NCBI GenBank assembly: GCA_030035585.1
Contig: CM057460.1
Span: forward strand, 135,268,714-135,332,713
Direction of reading: 5' to 3'
Origin: Dugong dugon
Lineage: Eukaryota > Chordata > Mammalia > Sirenia > Dugongidae
DNA: 64,000 bases
A program made the position numbers and the translations under genes. The notes below the pieces were generated by a model. It had not been told where the DNA came from, made no database searches, and saw only the letters and a program-made list of their open reading frames with translations. Positions 11,189 to 22,264 of this stretch are shown in pieces; the stretch's first letter is position 1; every line of letters begins with the position of its first letter.

Positions 11189-11380
11189 CCAAAACCAAAC
11201 CAAACCCACTGCCATCAAGTAGATTCTGACTCATAGCTGCCCATAGGGTTTCCAAGGCTGTAAATCTTTATGGACGCAGACTGTCATATCTTTTTTTCTG
11301 CGAAGCAGCTGGTGGGTTGGAACTGCCAACCTTTTTGTTAGCAGCCGAGTGCTTTTAACCACTGCGCCATCAGGGCTCCT
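11189..11380 (-). mobile_element. AfroSINE, long form, with 12-bp target duplication
   Basis: A full-length minus-strand copy that includes the middle segment ('gtaaatctttatggacgcag' as complement). Flanked by a perfect 12-bp direct repeat 'aagatcaccata' (11177-11188 and 11381-11392). Confidence 0.96.
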
Positions 11381-11466
11381 AAGATCACCATAAGTAGTGG
11401 AAATTTCAGGATATGAGTAAATAGGAATTTGGTGCAAAGTGATGCTTCCTCTCCTGAAAAAATGAC

Positions 11467-11878
11467 TGCTATGTATTGAATTGTGTCTCCTCAAAATACA
11501 TGTTGTAAATCCTAACCCCTATAACTTGTGGTTATAATCCCATTTAGGAATAGATTTTCTGTTATGTTAATGAGGCAGTATTAGTGTAGGGTGTGTCTCG
11601 AGTCAATCTCTTTTGAGATATAAAAAGAGCAGATTAAGCAAGGAAGCATAGTTAGGGGAAGACAAATGCCAGGCCACATGGAAATATCTAAAGAACAAAG
11701 AAACAGAAGCTGAAAAGACAAGGACCTTCCCCTAGAGTCAGCAGAGAAAGCCTTCCCCCAGAGCCAGCACCTTGAATTCAGACTTAAAGCCTCCTAAACT
11801 GTGAGAAAATAAATTTCTGTTCGTGAAAGCCACCCACTTGTGGTATTTCTATTACAGCAGCACTAGATAACTAAGACA
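11467..11878 (+). mobile_element. solo LTR, ERVL-MaLR type (fossil)
   Basis: A 412-bp stretch that begins TG and ends CA, with a polyadenylation signal ('aataaatttctgtt') near its end. A perfect 5-bp target duplication 'atgac' flanks it (11462-11466 and 11879-11883), as expected for ERVL and MaLR elements. There is no internal region or second LTR, so it is a solo LTR left by recombination. It resembles MLT1-like LTRs and is probably a middle-aged or afrotherian-lineage copy. Confidence 0.88.
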
Positions 11879-11883
11879 ATGAC

Positions 11884-12582
11884 CCTTGATTAAGGCCATC
11901 CTTTCCCCTGGTAACTCTAGCAACCTCAAGTGGAAGAACTGGAAAGTGCCTTTCAGAGCTGCCACTGGATGGGTGCCCTTAAATTAGTGGGAAGAATAAA
12001 GGGTGTAGCATGGAGGAGGAGAGGCTCAGGAGAGAGAAGTGTCCAATATCAGGCTAGACACATCAATTTCTAAACTATGCCTCCCCAGGAAACTCTCTGA
12101 ATAGGATACAACTATCTATTTTATGGCTTATGTGCTCTCCAGACTAAAGGCAGGGAACTGGAAGATATGACTACTTGAAGTCCGTTTAACCTCCAAATTC
12201 TGAGTCTAACACTGGCTACTTTCCCTGTCAATGCCACTGCCAAACACCTAGCAGATAAAACGTCCCTTGAGGCCTCTCTGTTGACTCCCAGCATGGGAGT
12301 AAATGATTACATGTATTTAAAAATGTGTGAGAATGCTTGTTTTCATCATCTGACCCTGATCTAGAATCTGAACAATCTCAAGGTTTTGTCTGGTAGCATC
12401 ACTAAAGTTTAGGTTATGGCCATTCCTTTACCTTGCCATTCTTGTGCCCTGGGGTAGATCTACCAGATGAAACAGGGAGTAAGCAGTAGCAGCAGAAGGA
12501 AGGAGAACAAACCCCTAGCCCCTTGTGGAATATGTCCCAATTCTGTTTCCATTCTGTTTCCAGTCTATAAAAAACAGAAACA
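11884..12582. other. no recognised feature
   Basis: Single-copy-looking DNA of average composition. I see no assignable repeat and no coding signal beyond a 60-codon random frame. Confidence 0.45.
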
Positions 12583-12633
12583 AAAACCAAACCCATTGTC
12601 GCTGAGTTGATTCTGACTCATAGTGACCCAATA
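12583..12633 (-). mobile_element. AfroSINE 3' fragment
   Basis: Only the 3' end of the SINE is present, in reverse: 'aaccaaacccattgtcgctg' through 'ctcatagtgaccca'. It is a 5'-truncated insertion. Confidence 0.85.
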
Positions 12634-12830
12634 GATCCAAGAATTTTCCAAGTGGATAAAATAGGCTCCATATCAGGAGGAATATTTCAAAAGCCTGACA
12701 CCACAGATAAATTCATCATCTCCCCCAGCTCCTTCAGAACCTATCCAAAAGTTTTCAATACCTGCCCCCTGTTCTTTGTCCATCAAAACCTAACTTCAAG
12801 ATGTATTTCAAATGCCCTCTCTTCCTTAAG

Positions 12831-13027
12831 AGAGTCCCTGAATGGTGCAAACAGTTAACACAATCAGCTGCTAATGGCAATTTTGAAGGTTCGAGTCCAC
12901 CCAGAGTTACCTCAGAAGAAAGGATCATCTTCTGAAAAATCAGCCACTGAAAACCCTGTGGAGCACAGTTCTATTCTGACACACTTGGGGGTCACCATGA
13001 GTTGGAGTCAATCCCACAACAACTGGA
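12831..13027 (+). mobile_element. AfroSINE, variant B
   Basis: The head ('gagtccctgaatggtgcaaa') and a good B box ('aaggttcgagtccaccca') lead into the variant-B block 'tctgaaaaatcagccactga', then 'cagttctattctgacacact' and the shared 3' region. Confidence 0.9.
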
Positions 13028-13539
13028 TCTCACGGTTGAATCCTTCTCTGATCTCACAAGTCAAAGTGAACAGTTTTCTCTCTCATGTTCTCATTTGCCA
13101 TGGCACAATAAAGTGTCTTGCGTTATATATTAGAATTGAGTTATAGTAGCTGTTTTATAGCTGCTGTACCAGTTTACCATAATCCAGGGTAATTGGGCAT
13201 GCCTTGACCCCCACTGGCTCTCCAATAAGCTTCTGGGCAGAAGAGACCATGTGACATTCACCTTGGTAAATTGCTCAGGGCTTAATGGGTTTTGCAAAAG
13301 GGAAGTGACTGGGTTTGTGGAGGTTCTGGAGTAAGGACTGATTTAGCACAGGGATTTTCAGTGAATTCTCCCAATAATGGACCTTTTACGTGAGCCGAGG
13401 TTTAGCTGCCTCTAAAGGATAGCCTAGAAAGTCAGACTGAGTGACCACTGGCTGAGAGAAAAGGCCTGGCCCTGTGGTGTGAATGAAAGCTTTTACTGCT
13501 GGGCCTCACCAATGTACTTCAGGCTCTGAAAAATTTCCA
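13028..13539. other. no recognised feature
   Basis: Single-copy-looking DNA between a SINE and an L2 end. Nothing assignable. Confidence 0.45.
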
Positions 13540-13625
13540 TTTGATATTGTAAGCTCCCCAAGGGTATGGACTGTGACCAGTCTACTTACATAGCCCCAGC
13601 ACCATATTTAATAAATATTGTTTAA
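13540..13625 (+). repeat. L2-type 3' end
   Basis: Matches the L2-type terminal motif: 'gtaagctccccaagggtatg', 'agccccagcaccatattt' and 'aataaatattgtttaataa'. Old fragment. Confidence 0.65.
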
Positions 13626-14048
13626 TAACGATCACTCTCCCAGCATGAGAGTGTAAGGTTCTTGGCTTGCCCCAGGGAGCAGTGTGCTTGCTGGGGCTCA
13701 CCAACACGTGCACACCGACTGCTCACAGTAAATAATATTTCCTGAATTTTCCTTTTGGGCAGCACAAGTTTGCACCAGCTTTTTTGAGAAGTAGCAAGAA
13801 AAAAGAACTCCTCTCCTTCGAACCTGCTTATAGTCTAATAAACCCTAGTCCCAGAGTTTGTAAGAAATGAAGCCAGAGTTGAAGAAATATATCTAGGCAG
13901 GAAAAATTTTAATAAAAATTGCAAAAATCCACGTGATCGGTGACTGTGTCTTCAAGCCACCTGTGTTTGCCAGCTCATTCAGTCTCCTCATTCTAATGTA
14001 GAAAAGCATTTGAAGAAATCACTAAGAACTATGTATTTAAGCTTATTT
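13626..14048. other. no recognised feature
   Basis: Single-copy-looking DNA without identifiable features. Confidence 0.45.
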
Positions 14049-14060
14049 GTAGGAAGAAAA

Positions 14061-14271
14061 AGGAGCCTTGATGGCACAGTGGTTAATTAAGCACTCGGCT
14101 GTTAACTGAAAGGTCCGTGGTTCAAACCTGCCAAGCGCTCTGTGGGAGAAGGATGTGCAGTCTGCTTCTGCAAAGATTACAGCTTAGAAACCCAGTGCGG
14201 CAGGTCTGCTCATCCTATAGAGTCACTAATGAGTTGGATTCCACTTGGACAGCAATGGGTTTGGGTTTTTG
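14061..14271 (+). mobile_element. AfroSINE, long form, with 12-bp target duplication
   Basis: Full-length plus-strand copy from 'aggagccttgatggcacagt' through the B box ('ggttcaaacctgccaa') and the middle segment ('gtctgcttctgcaaagatta') to 'aatgggtttgggttttt'. Exact flanking repeat 'gtaggaagaaaa' (14049-14060 and 14272-14283). Confidence 0.96.
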
Positions 14272-14283
14272 GTAGGAAGAAAA

Positions 14284-14817
14284 GTGTTTGGGAGAAAGTG
14301 TCTTTTCCTGTGAATTCAATTATTTAACCAAAGAAGCATTTACATAGTTTCTATGTTCCTACTAAAAGTATTTCCATAAAAATCTTCTAAGTTGTGTTTT
14401 AAAAATAACTCACAGAAATAAAAAGAACGCTTATTTCTTGTGCTCAGACAGGCCATGTCCTCATGTTCACCTGACAATCTGGGAACAGTGGAAACAGGAC
14501 TGCTTGCCATTTGCCCAGTCACATCTGAGTCCCCTCTGAAAGGAAGTCAAATACAGGATTATTCTCTGCCCCCATCCCCTCCTTCTTTCCTAACCTTACA
14601 TTGGTTTGATTTTGTTCAAGTTCCTTCATGTTTTATGTGTGAATTTTCAAAGACAAACTCTTTGGAAACATTTGTTAAGTTGGCTGATAGGAATACAAGA
14701 AGAGCTTTTCTAGCATATACACTCCACTTATTGGTCAGAATATGCTCTGTTGTTCTTCTAAAAATGCTCTCACATCTCCCATATTCTGTCATTAAGCCTC
14801 CTAGCTGAGCTCTAAAA
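14284..14817. other. no recognised feature; longest random frame on this side
   Basis: Holds a 122-codon plus-strand open frame (14440-14808). It has a hydrophobic C-terminal third but no recognisable domain, codon bias or splice context. I take it as chance. Confidence 0.5.
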
Positions 14818-15640
14818 TCCTACACAATGCCACGCACTGGGCTGAGCACTTCAGAATCGTGAACTCATTTTATCCTCACAATAATCCTTGACGCTGGTGG
14901 AGTGGACATTCCTTGTGGACTCCCTTTCTCTTGGAGTGTTTCCCACCCTGAGTCTGGGTGGAAACAGAGACTCACTGCCTCCCTTTACAGAAGCTGTACA
15001 CTTATTTTCCCAGCCCTTCTTGCAGCTAGGGTGTGGGCAAATGACTTGGGCTCCATCCGTCGGATGAACCTGTTCTGAATCTGGACCAGAGAGCTCATGA
15101 CACACAGAAGCCGGGAACTGCCAGTCGCCTGCTCTGGTCAGGGTAGCCATATCCAGATTCCAGCAGCAGAAGTGGCTTCAGCAGCAGCACCAGTGGTTAG
15201 AGCACTGACGTCAGCAGTGGCATCTCCATGGGACCAGTCTGAGGCATGATTTTGGGCATGGCTCCTGGCTGTGCATCCTGGGGAGCCTATGACTACTCAC
15301 CATCCTTAACACGTTACTTTTCTGCTTACATTAGCTAGAGTTGGTATCTGTTGCTAGAACTAAGACTCTTGACGGATACACAGGTACTGTTATTAGCTTC
15401 ATTTACAGATACAACTACTGAAGCTAAAACCAAAAAAGAAAAAACAAACCTGTTGCCGTCGAGTCAATTCCGACTCCTAGCGACCCTATAGGACAGGGCA
15501 GAAATGTCCCATAGGGTTTCCAATGAGTGGCTGATGGATTTGAACTGAAGCTAGAGATCTTAAGTAACTTGCCTAAGGTTCCACAGCTAACAAGAGGTAG
15601 ACCCTGGATTCAAATCCAAGTTTCCCAACTTCAGAACCGT
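14818..15640 (-). repeat. MIR SINE split by later sequence
   Basis: The outer pieces (14818-14910 and about 15365-15640) read as one reversed MIR: 'ctcattttatcctcacaata' on the left, then 'cttcatttacagataca' and 'acttgcctaaggttccacag' on the right. Between them lie about 450 bases that I cannot name, with the feel of an old LTR- or MER-type repeat ('cttgcagctagggtgtgggc'). The AfroSINE at 15427-15543 then landed in the right-hand MIR piece. Confidence 0.62.
15427..15543 (-). mobile_element. AfroSINE, short form, 5'-truncated
   Basis: Minus-strand copy that stops before the tRNA-like head. Perfect 10-bp target duplication 'actgaagcta' (15417-15426 and 15544-15553), so the missing head reflects incomplete reverse transcription. 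Confidence 0.94.
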
Positions 15641-15814
15641 TGCCCTTTGTGTCTACCTCTTAGTATCTCAGGGATATTACATAGCACTAGAGAACTCCTT
15701 AGGCCTTCCAGTACTGCCAGAGGGTGCAGGACACTGGGACAGATGGCCTCAATGCACACAGGACCTTACACTTCAGAGCAAATGAGTTAACATCTTCTGG
15801 GCCCTTAATGAGAG

Positions 15815-16140
15815 GGACATCGGCAGTTCAGTGGTAGAATTGTCTTTCATGTGGGAGATCATGCGATTCCTGGACAATACATCTTATGTACAGCCATCAC
15901 CCACCAGTTAGGGAGGCTTGTGTGTTACTATGATGCTGAACAACTTTCAGCGGAGCTTCCAAACTAAGATGAACTAGGAAGAAAGGCCTGGTGATCTACT
16001 TCTGAAAATCAACAAATAAAACAGCATGAATCACTAAGGTCTAAGTTACAACCAATCATGGGAATGGCACAGCTTTGGGCAGCATTTCATTCCATTGTAT
16101 GTGGGGTGGCCGTGAGTTGGGGGCCAACTAACAACAACAG
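15815..16140 (+). mobile_element. tRNA-Gly-headed afrotherian SINE (variant C), near full length
   Basis: The head 'cggcagttcagtggtagaat' matches the D-arm/A-box half of tRNA-Gly(GCC), and 'catgcgattcctggacaata' is its decayed B box. The body has 'gttactatgatgctgaacaa' and 'gaagaaaggcctggtgatct', a block also found in AfroSINE variant B. It ends in 'gccaactaacaacaacag', the RTE-type 3' end. The RTE-like tail fits mobilisation by the RTE LINE. Confidence 0.88.
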
Positions 16141-16149
16141 GCCCTGTAT

Positions 16150-16310
16150 GTACATTATCTATTGAATTCCTATAAGTACCTTGTGAAGTAGGCATTACTA
16201 TCGCCATTTTACAGCCAAGGAAACCAAGACTAAGTAACTGAGGTTATTTCTTGCCCCAGGTCACAGCCAGTTTCAGGTAATTCCAAGCCTGATCACTTTT
16301 TCTTTTGTTG
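16150..16310 (-). repeat. MIR SINE
   Basis: Reversed MIR: 'ccttgtgaagtaggcattac', 'cgccattttacagccaagga' and 'gccccaggtcacagccagt'. Old. Confidence 0.8.
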
Positions 16311-16337
16311 ACTCTCTACAAATCTTAGGTCCATACC

Positions 16338-16530
16338 TGTTGTCGTCAAGTAGATTCTGACTCACAGCAACGCTACAGGACAGAATAGAACTGCCCCCAT
16401 AGGGTTTCCAAGCTGTAATCTTTATGGAAGCAGACTGCCACATCTTTCTCTGCAGAGCGGCTGGTGGATTTGAACTGCTGACCTTTCAGTTAGCAGCCAA
16501 GTGCTTAACAACTGCACCACCAGAGCTCCT
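16338..16530 (-). mobile_element. AfroSINE, long form
   Basis: Reversed copy with middle segment and head ('aggagctctggtggtgcagt' on the minus strand). The flanks 'ggtccatac' (16329-16337) and 'ggttcatac' (16539-16547) suggest a diverged target duplication. Confidence 0.94.
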
Positions 16531-16819
16531 ACTCTTTGGTTCATACTGGCGTATAATTTATGGCCTTTAGCTATCTCCTTAACAATTTCCCACAATAACA
16601 TGGGAATAAGGATGTAATCACTGAAGGTTTTTGGCTAGAGAGAGTTTTTTTTGGCCTGATGTAATATTCTTACTCCATAATTTAAGCAGTTTGATAGGGT
16701 TGTCCAAGCGAAAATATTTTCTTCTGTGTCTGACAAAAAATTCATTTTACACTTCCTTTTCCACATAGGAAACCAGGAAATGTCATGTCAAATCATGCCA
16801 GATTGTTTCACTTAAAATA
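16531..16819. other. no recognised feature
   Basis: AT-rich sequence before the long L1. Nothing assignable. Confidence 0.4.
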
Positions 16820-17744
16820 AATATTTTAAATTATGAAATATTTCAAATACAAAAGATTCAAGCACACAAAACATATGCAGTAGTTGTCCATATACACACT
16901 ACCTTGTTTAATACATAATATTTTTTGTATTTGTTTCTAATTTTCTCTTTAAAAGTAGGCAAAAATATTATGGTATAGTAGCTGTTGCCCCTATTTTTCT
17001 TTCCTTTCTCTCTCTCCACAAAGGTTACCAAACTTGTAAAGTTGATGTGCGCCCTTCCCATACATGTTTGTATGTTTTGACTATACATATATGTGTCCAT
17101 AAACAATATTTACCATACTTCTATGGGTTTTAAAGTTTACATAAATAATCAAACCATTCTTATTCTTTTGAAACTGCTTTTTTCATTCATTATTTTGTCT
17201 TTGAAATTTATTCATGTTAAGTAAATCAGGATCAAGGGCAATCATTTTAACTGTGGTAGATAATATTCACACTGTATGAGTATTTCAGAATTTATTTTAC
17301 CTTTTCCCTGTTGGTGGACATTAGAAGATTTTTTTGTTTTGTTTTTATTTTTCTTTTCTTTTCCTTTTTCTCTTTCTCCCTCTCTTTTGCTATGATAAAC
17401 AATACTGTACAAACACCCTTATATATGTCTTCTTGAATACAAGCATCAAAATTTTTCTGAGTTTTATGGAAAAGTAGAGAACTGAATTGCTTAGGGTATG
17501 ACATTTTTCATTTTACTAGACACAGTCAATTGTGTTTAAATTGTGATGATTCCTATCAGCAGTTATATGAGCATTCCTGTTTCTTCACATCCTTGACAAC
17601 CTTTGGAATTATAAGACTTTAAAATTTTTGTCAGTCTTATGGGTGTGCACAGGCACATGCTATTACTGTGTTGCAAACTACTCAAAATGTTTTGAAATTA
17701 TAAGATTAAAAATTCTTGCCAATCTGCTGGGTGCACAAAAAATA

Positions 17745-18240
17745 TATATTTTCCCATGTAACAAACTATTCCAAAATTTAGTGGCTTAAAAGAACAACCA
17801 TTTTATTATATCTTATAATATTAAGGGTCAGGAATTCAGGCAGGGCTCAGCTGGTGATTCTTCTGCTCCATATTGTGTTGACTGAGATGACTTGGAGATA
17901 TTCAGCTGATGGCTAGGCTAGTCTGGAGGGTCCAAGATGGCTTCACTCTCATGCTTAGTACCTTGGCGATGGCTACAAGGCTTTTCCTCCTTCCATCTCC
18001 ATCTAGTCTATGAGCCATTTTATGAGGTCTCTCCAATATAATAGTCAGACTTATTAAATGGAAGCTAAGGGCTCATGAGCCTGGAACTGGCATAGAGACA
18101 ATTCCACCGTATTCTGTTGGTCAAGCAATCACAGAGCCTGACCTGCCTACAGGGGCAGTGGATGGGAAATATAGACTTCATTTCTCACTGGGAGGACTGT
18201 CAAAAATTTTGTAGCCATCTTTAATTTACACATTTTTTCT
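17745..18240 (+). repeat. ancient repeat inserted in the L1, family not named
   Basis: A unit from 'catgtaacaaactattccaa' and 'agtggcttaaaagaacaacc' to 'gggaggactgtcaaaaattt'. This is a familiar placental interspersed repeat that I cannot name with certainty (probably LTR-class). It interrupts the L1 and is therefore younger than that L1. Confidence 0.6.
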
Positions 18241-19037
18241 GATTACAGGCCATTCCTATTTTTTCTCTCTGACTTGCTTATTTCTTCTGCCCAGGTTTTT
18301 CCCCTGTTGAGTTGTATAGTTCTTATTTATTTATAACAGTTCTTTATATATTCTCCACACTACTTATTTTCTGTTATGGACATTGCAACTACCTTCTTCC
18401 CATTTGTGATTAATAAGTTAACACTGATTATGTTGTCTTTTGTGTATACTGAAGTTTGTCATTTTGAAGTAGTTAATTTTTTAAATTATATTCTTTGTTG
18501 ATTTATACTTTCTTAGGTGTTGTTTAAGAAATTATTTTCCATCTAGATTTCTTAAATATATCCCTCTATATTTTCTCTTAAAGTTTTAAAATTTTTCTTT
18601 GAATATTTAGATATTTAATCCATCCATAATTTATTTCTGTGCATGGTGTGAGACAAGGATCAGATTATATATGTTTTCCCTCATGTGAAAAACCAACTGT
18701 CCAGCACCATTTATTTAATAAATCATTCTTTCCATGTTAATTTGAAATGCCACCCTCTGTCATATACCAAATTCTCACATTTATCTGGATATTTGAAGCT
18801 GTAAATTTTGCTCCCAAATTTTGATATTTATAATTTATTGTTGTTTAATTCTAAATATTTCATAATTACAATTTGATTTTTTCTTGATCATGAATTATTT
18901 TGAAGTTTTTAAATTTTCCAAATGTCTAGACTTGCAAATTATTGAAATTGTCAAACCTCAGATTTATTGTTTTAAATTATATTTTAATTTTGATTTCTAA
19001 GTGTATTACATTGAGGTATAAGAATGTATCTGTATGA

Positions 19038-19378
19038 TATAGAACTGTACTGTCTAATCTAGTATCTCTTCACTACATGTGGCTACTGAGCACTTGAAAT
19101 GGGGCTGGTCCAAATTGAGATATGCTATAAGTGTAAAATACATCCCAGATTTCAAAGATTCAGTATTAAAAAAAAAAAAAAAAGTGAAATATCTCATTAA
19201 TTATTTCTGTATATTGACTACATGTTGAAATTATAGTATTTGCATATATTGGATAAAATAAAATATATTTTTCAAGTTAATTTCACCTGCTTCTTTTTAT
19301 ATTTTTAAATATAACTACTAGAAACTCTAAAATTACATATATGTCTTGCATTAATTTCTAATGAACAACACTAGTATA
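19038..19378 (+). mobile_element. hAT-Charlie-type DNA transposon fossil (MER1 group)
   Basis: The core 'ctacatgtggctactgagca' plus 'cttgaaatggggctggtcca' and the 3' part 'aatttcacctgcttcttttt' belong to a non-autonomous hAT family common in placental mammals. It carries an A(16) run at 19169-19184 and encodes nothing. The expected 8-bp target duplication was not resolved. Confidence 0.68.
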
Positions 19379-19670
19379 AATTATTTGGTATGTTTGAGAC
19401 TCACTTTGTGGCCTAGTGTATAGTTAATTTTTGTAAATATTCACAAGTACTTGAAAGGAATGCAGACTATTGTTGGCTACAGGATCCTATAAATGTTCAT
19501 TAGATCAAATCTGTCAACAGAATTGTCTTTATTAAATTTTTTGTCACTTTCATCCCACAGATTCTAAGAGAGGTATGTTTAAAATCTCATACAAGAAGTG
19601 TAAATTTATTAATTTCATTTTATAATTCTGTCCATTTTTGTTTGATATTTTTTGAGGCTCTATTGTTAGG

Positions 19671-19822
19671 TGGAGTCCTGGTGACACATTGGTTAAGAGC
19701 TCAGCTGCTAACCAAAAGGTTGGCAGTTTGAATCCTCCAGCCACTCCTTAGAAACCCGACGGGGCAATTCTATCCTGTTCTACAGGGTCACTATGAGTTG
19801 GAATGGACTCAACAGCAGCAGG
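19671..19822 (+). mobile_element. AfroSINE, short form
   Basis: Head 'tggagtcctggtgacacatt', B box 'ggcagtttgaatcctcca', then the shared 3' region. Flanks 'tattgttagg' (19661-19670) and 'cattgttggg' (19823-19832) form a slightly diverged target duplication. Inserted in the minus-strand L1. Confidence 0.94.
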
Positions 19823-20122
19823 CATTGTTGGGTGACTAAGCTGTGTTGTGAATTTGAGTGTTGTATCTTCTTGGTGATTTTTTTTCCTCTACATTTCTAT
19901 TCTTTTAGAGGTTTTTCACAATTTTAACATGTGATCTCTGAAATTAATCAGCTTCAATCAATTGCTGCCTTATTCCAACACCCCTCAAAGATCTTAAGTT
20001 AGTGTTAACTCAGATCACTACCATGCTCTCACCTTCATCTTCCATAGAAATTATTGCTTTCCTATATTTTTATGCCATCTTATTTTTTAAACTTTTAGAA
20101 TTAGGCATTATAGCATTTTTTT

Positions 20123-20424
20123 TGGAAGAAGTACAACCAGAATTCTCCTTAAAAGCAAGAATGACAAGACAATGTCTCACATACTTTGATCATGTTATCA
20201 GGATGGATTAATCCCTGGAGAAGGCCATTATGCTTGGTAAAGTAGAGCGTCAGTGAAAAAGAGGAAGAACCTCAATAAGATGAATTGACATGGTGACTGT
20301 AACAATGGGCTCAAGCGTAACAAGGATTGTTAGGATGGCGCAGGACCAGGCAGTGTTTCGTTCTGTTGTACATAGGGTAATCGCTATGAGTTGGAACCGA
20401 CTCGACAGCACCTAACAACAACAA
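20123..20424 (+). mobile_element. RTE/BovB-type LINE, 3' end
   Basis: The plus strand encodes the extreme C-terminus of the RTE reverse transcriptase (EEVQPEFSLKARMTRQ, within 20002-20211). The non-coding tail follows ('gcaggaccaggcagtgtttc') and ends in 'cacctaacaacaacaaa'. Strongly 5'-truncated and inserted in the old L1. Confidence 0.9.
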
Positions 20425-20719
20425 ATCATTGTTTTTTAAAACTTTCAGAATTTGGTTTTATATTGTCATTTTTAATATAGTTAGTGCATATATGTGCATA
20501 TATATTTTGTCTGATTTTGGTTCCTAATCCTTCCTTCTGTATTCAGCTTTCTTCTAACTGAAGAAGAGCCCTTAGTGGTTCTCTCAGAAAGGGTCTCTGA
20601 CTGTCAAATTCTCAGTCTTTGTCTGAAATATCATTATTTTACCTTCACTCTTTGACTGATAGTTTAAGTGGGTACCGAGTTTTAGGATGACTACTATTCA
20701 AAAGTAAAGGGGAAATTAC

Positions 20720-21233
20720 TGTGGTAGACAAAATAATGGCCCACCCAAAGAGCCACATTCTGATCCTTAGAACCAGTGGCACGAGGGACTTTGCTGACGT
20801 GATTTAATCAAGGATCTTGAGGTGAGGAGATTCTCCTGGGTTAGTCATGTGGGCCCAATGTAATCATAAGGATCTTCATGAGAGGGAGGCAGGAGGGTCA
20901 CAGTCAGAGGCAGGAAAGGAGACGTGATGACAGAGCAGAGAGGAGAAAGAGAGAGATTGATTTTAACATGCTACCCTTCTGGTTTCTAAGACAGAAGAAA
21001 AGCCCATGAGCCCAGAAATGTAGGTAGCCTCTAGTAGCTGAAATAGGCAAAGAAAAGGATTTCTTCTCTCAGAACCTCTAGAAGGAAGGAGCCTGGCTGA
21101 CAAATTTACTTGAGCCCAGTGAGACTCATTTTGGACTTCTGACCTCCATAACTGTAAAATAATACATTTGTTTTGCTTTTAAGACACTAAGTTTGTGGTA
21201 ATTTGTGACAGCAGCAATAGAAAAACTAATACA
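20720..21233 (+). mobile_element. solo LTR, MLT1-type MaLR (fossil)
   Basis: A 514-bp LTR from 'tgtggtagacaaaataatgg' to 'aaaaactaataca', a pattern I recognise as MLT1. Flanks 'attac' (20715-20719) and 'actac' (21234-21238) match at 4 of 5 positions, the expected MaLR target duplication. No internal region. MLT1 elements date to before or around the placental radiation. Confidence 0.9.
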
Positions 21234-21461
21234 ACTACTAAGGACACTATTTTAGTAAGAAGGAAAATAGGCAGATTGAGTTTAATAAAACATCGTCACA
21301 GAGGCTACAATTAAGTGAGTTAATTATTACATGGTTGTTTCAATTTAAAGAATTTAAAGATATTATTCCATGTTCTTCTGACTTTTTTTGTCTGCTTGTT
21401 TATTTGCTTGTTTGTTACTTGGTTGGTTGCTTTTGTTGTTTTGGTGAGTTCTGTTTATAGA

Positions 21462-21530
21462 TTTGCCCGAAGCACCTAGAACAGTGTCTGGCATAAAATA
21501 GGAGTGCAATAAATATTTGGGGAATGTGTC
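21462..21530 (+). repeat. L2-like 3' end motif
   Basis: 'agcacctagaacagtgtctg' and 'gtgcaataaatatttgggga' match the L2 terminal motif. Its position between L1-like blocks is odd because L2 is usually older than L1M. It may mark the seam between two L1 pieces. Confidence 0.5.
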
Positions 21531-21629
21531 AAATAAATTCAGAAGCTTTATGTCATTTTAGTTCTTGTTCCTTGGTAGGTAATCCATCTTTTCATTCTGG
21601 CTATTCTGAAGACTTGTTTTGCTATTTCC

Positions 21630-21789
21630 TGGAGCCCTGGTGGCACAGTGGTTAAGAGCTCAACTGCTAACCAAAGGGTCGGTAGTTCGAATTCACCAGC
21701 TCCTCCTTAGAAACCTTATCAGGCAGTTCTACTCTGTCCTATAGGGTTGCCATGAGCCAGAATTGACTCAATGGCAACGAGTTTTTTTG
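21630..21789 (+). mobile_element. AfroSINE, short form
   Basis: Near-consensus copy: 'tggagccctggtggcacagt', B box 'ggtagttcgaattcacca', 'gttctactctgtcctatagg' and 'caacgagttttttt'. Little divergence suggests a later wave of AfroSINE activity. Confidence 0.95.
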
Positions 21790-22093
21790 GATGCTGTCTA
21801 GAGGTACATTGATTCTTACTTACCTTGCTCAACTCATTTGCTTCTTAACATAAGGATCCATGTCTTTCCTCAATTTCAGAAAATTCTCAGCCTCTTCAAA
21901 TATTATTGCCTTTCACCTATGACAATGTGGAAGACTAAGATAATTTTATTGTGACTTAAAATAATTTTTTGAATAATTGATTAATAGGGAAATGTTTTAT
22001 TTTTTCCTAATTTAACAAGTAAATAGGAAATACCAAGATCACTGAAGTCATAGTCCCAAGTTTGGTCAGCAAATTCAACCTCCTATGTCATAG

Positions 22094-22264
22094 CATGGAG
22101 CCCCGATGGTGCAGTGGTTAAGAACTTGGCTGCTAACCAAAAGTTTGGCAGTTCAAATCCACCAGCTGCTCCTTGGAAACCCTATGGGGCAGTTCTACTC
22201 TGTCCTATAAAGTCACTGTGAGTTAGAATCAACTCGACAGTAATGGTTGTTTTTTTTTTTTTTA
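22094..22264 (+). mobile_element. AfroSINE, short form
   Basis: Complete copy with a 13-T tail run. Target duplication 'atgtcatag' (22085-22093) and 'atgtcgtag' (22265-22273), 8 of 9 matching. Confidence 0.95.

Noticed and set aside
14440-14808. 122-codon plus-strand frame
   Set aside because: No known domain, no codon-usage signal visible, and no flanking splice sites or promoter. A frame of this length is expected by chance in 64 kb.
15815-15890. tRNA-Gly gene
   Set aside because: The tRNA-like text is the head of a SINE. The B box is degenerate, the acceptor stem does not pair, and the SINE body follows directly.
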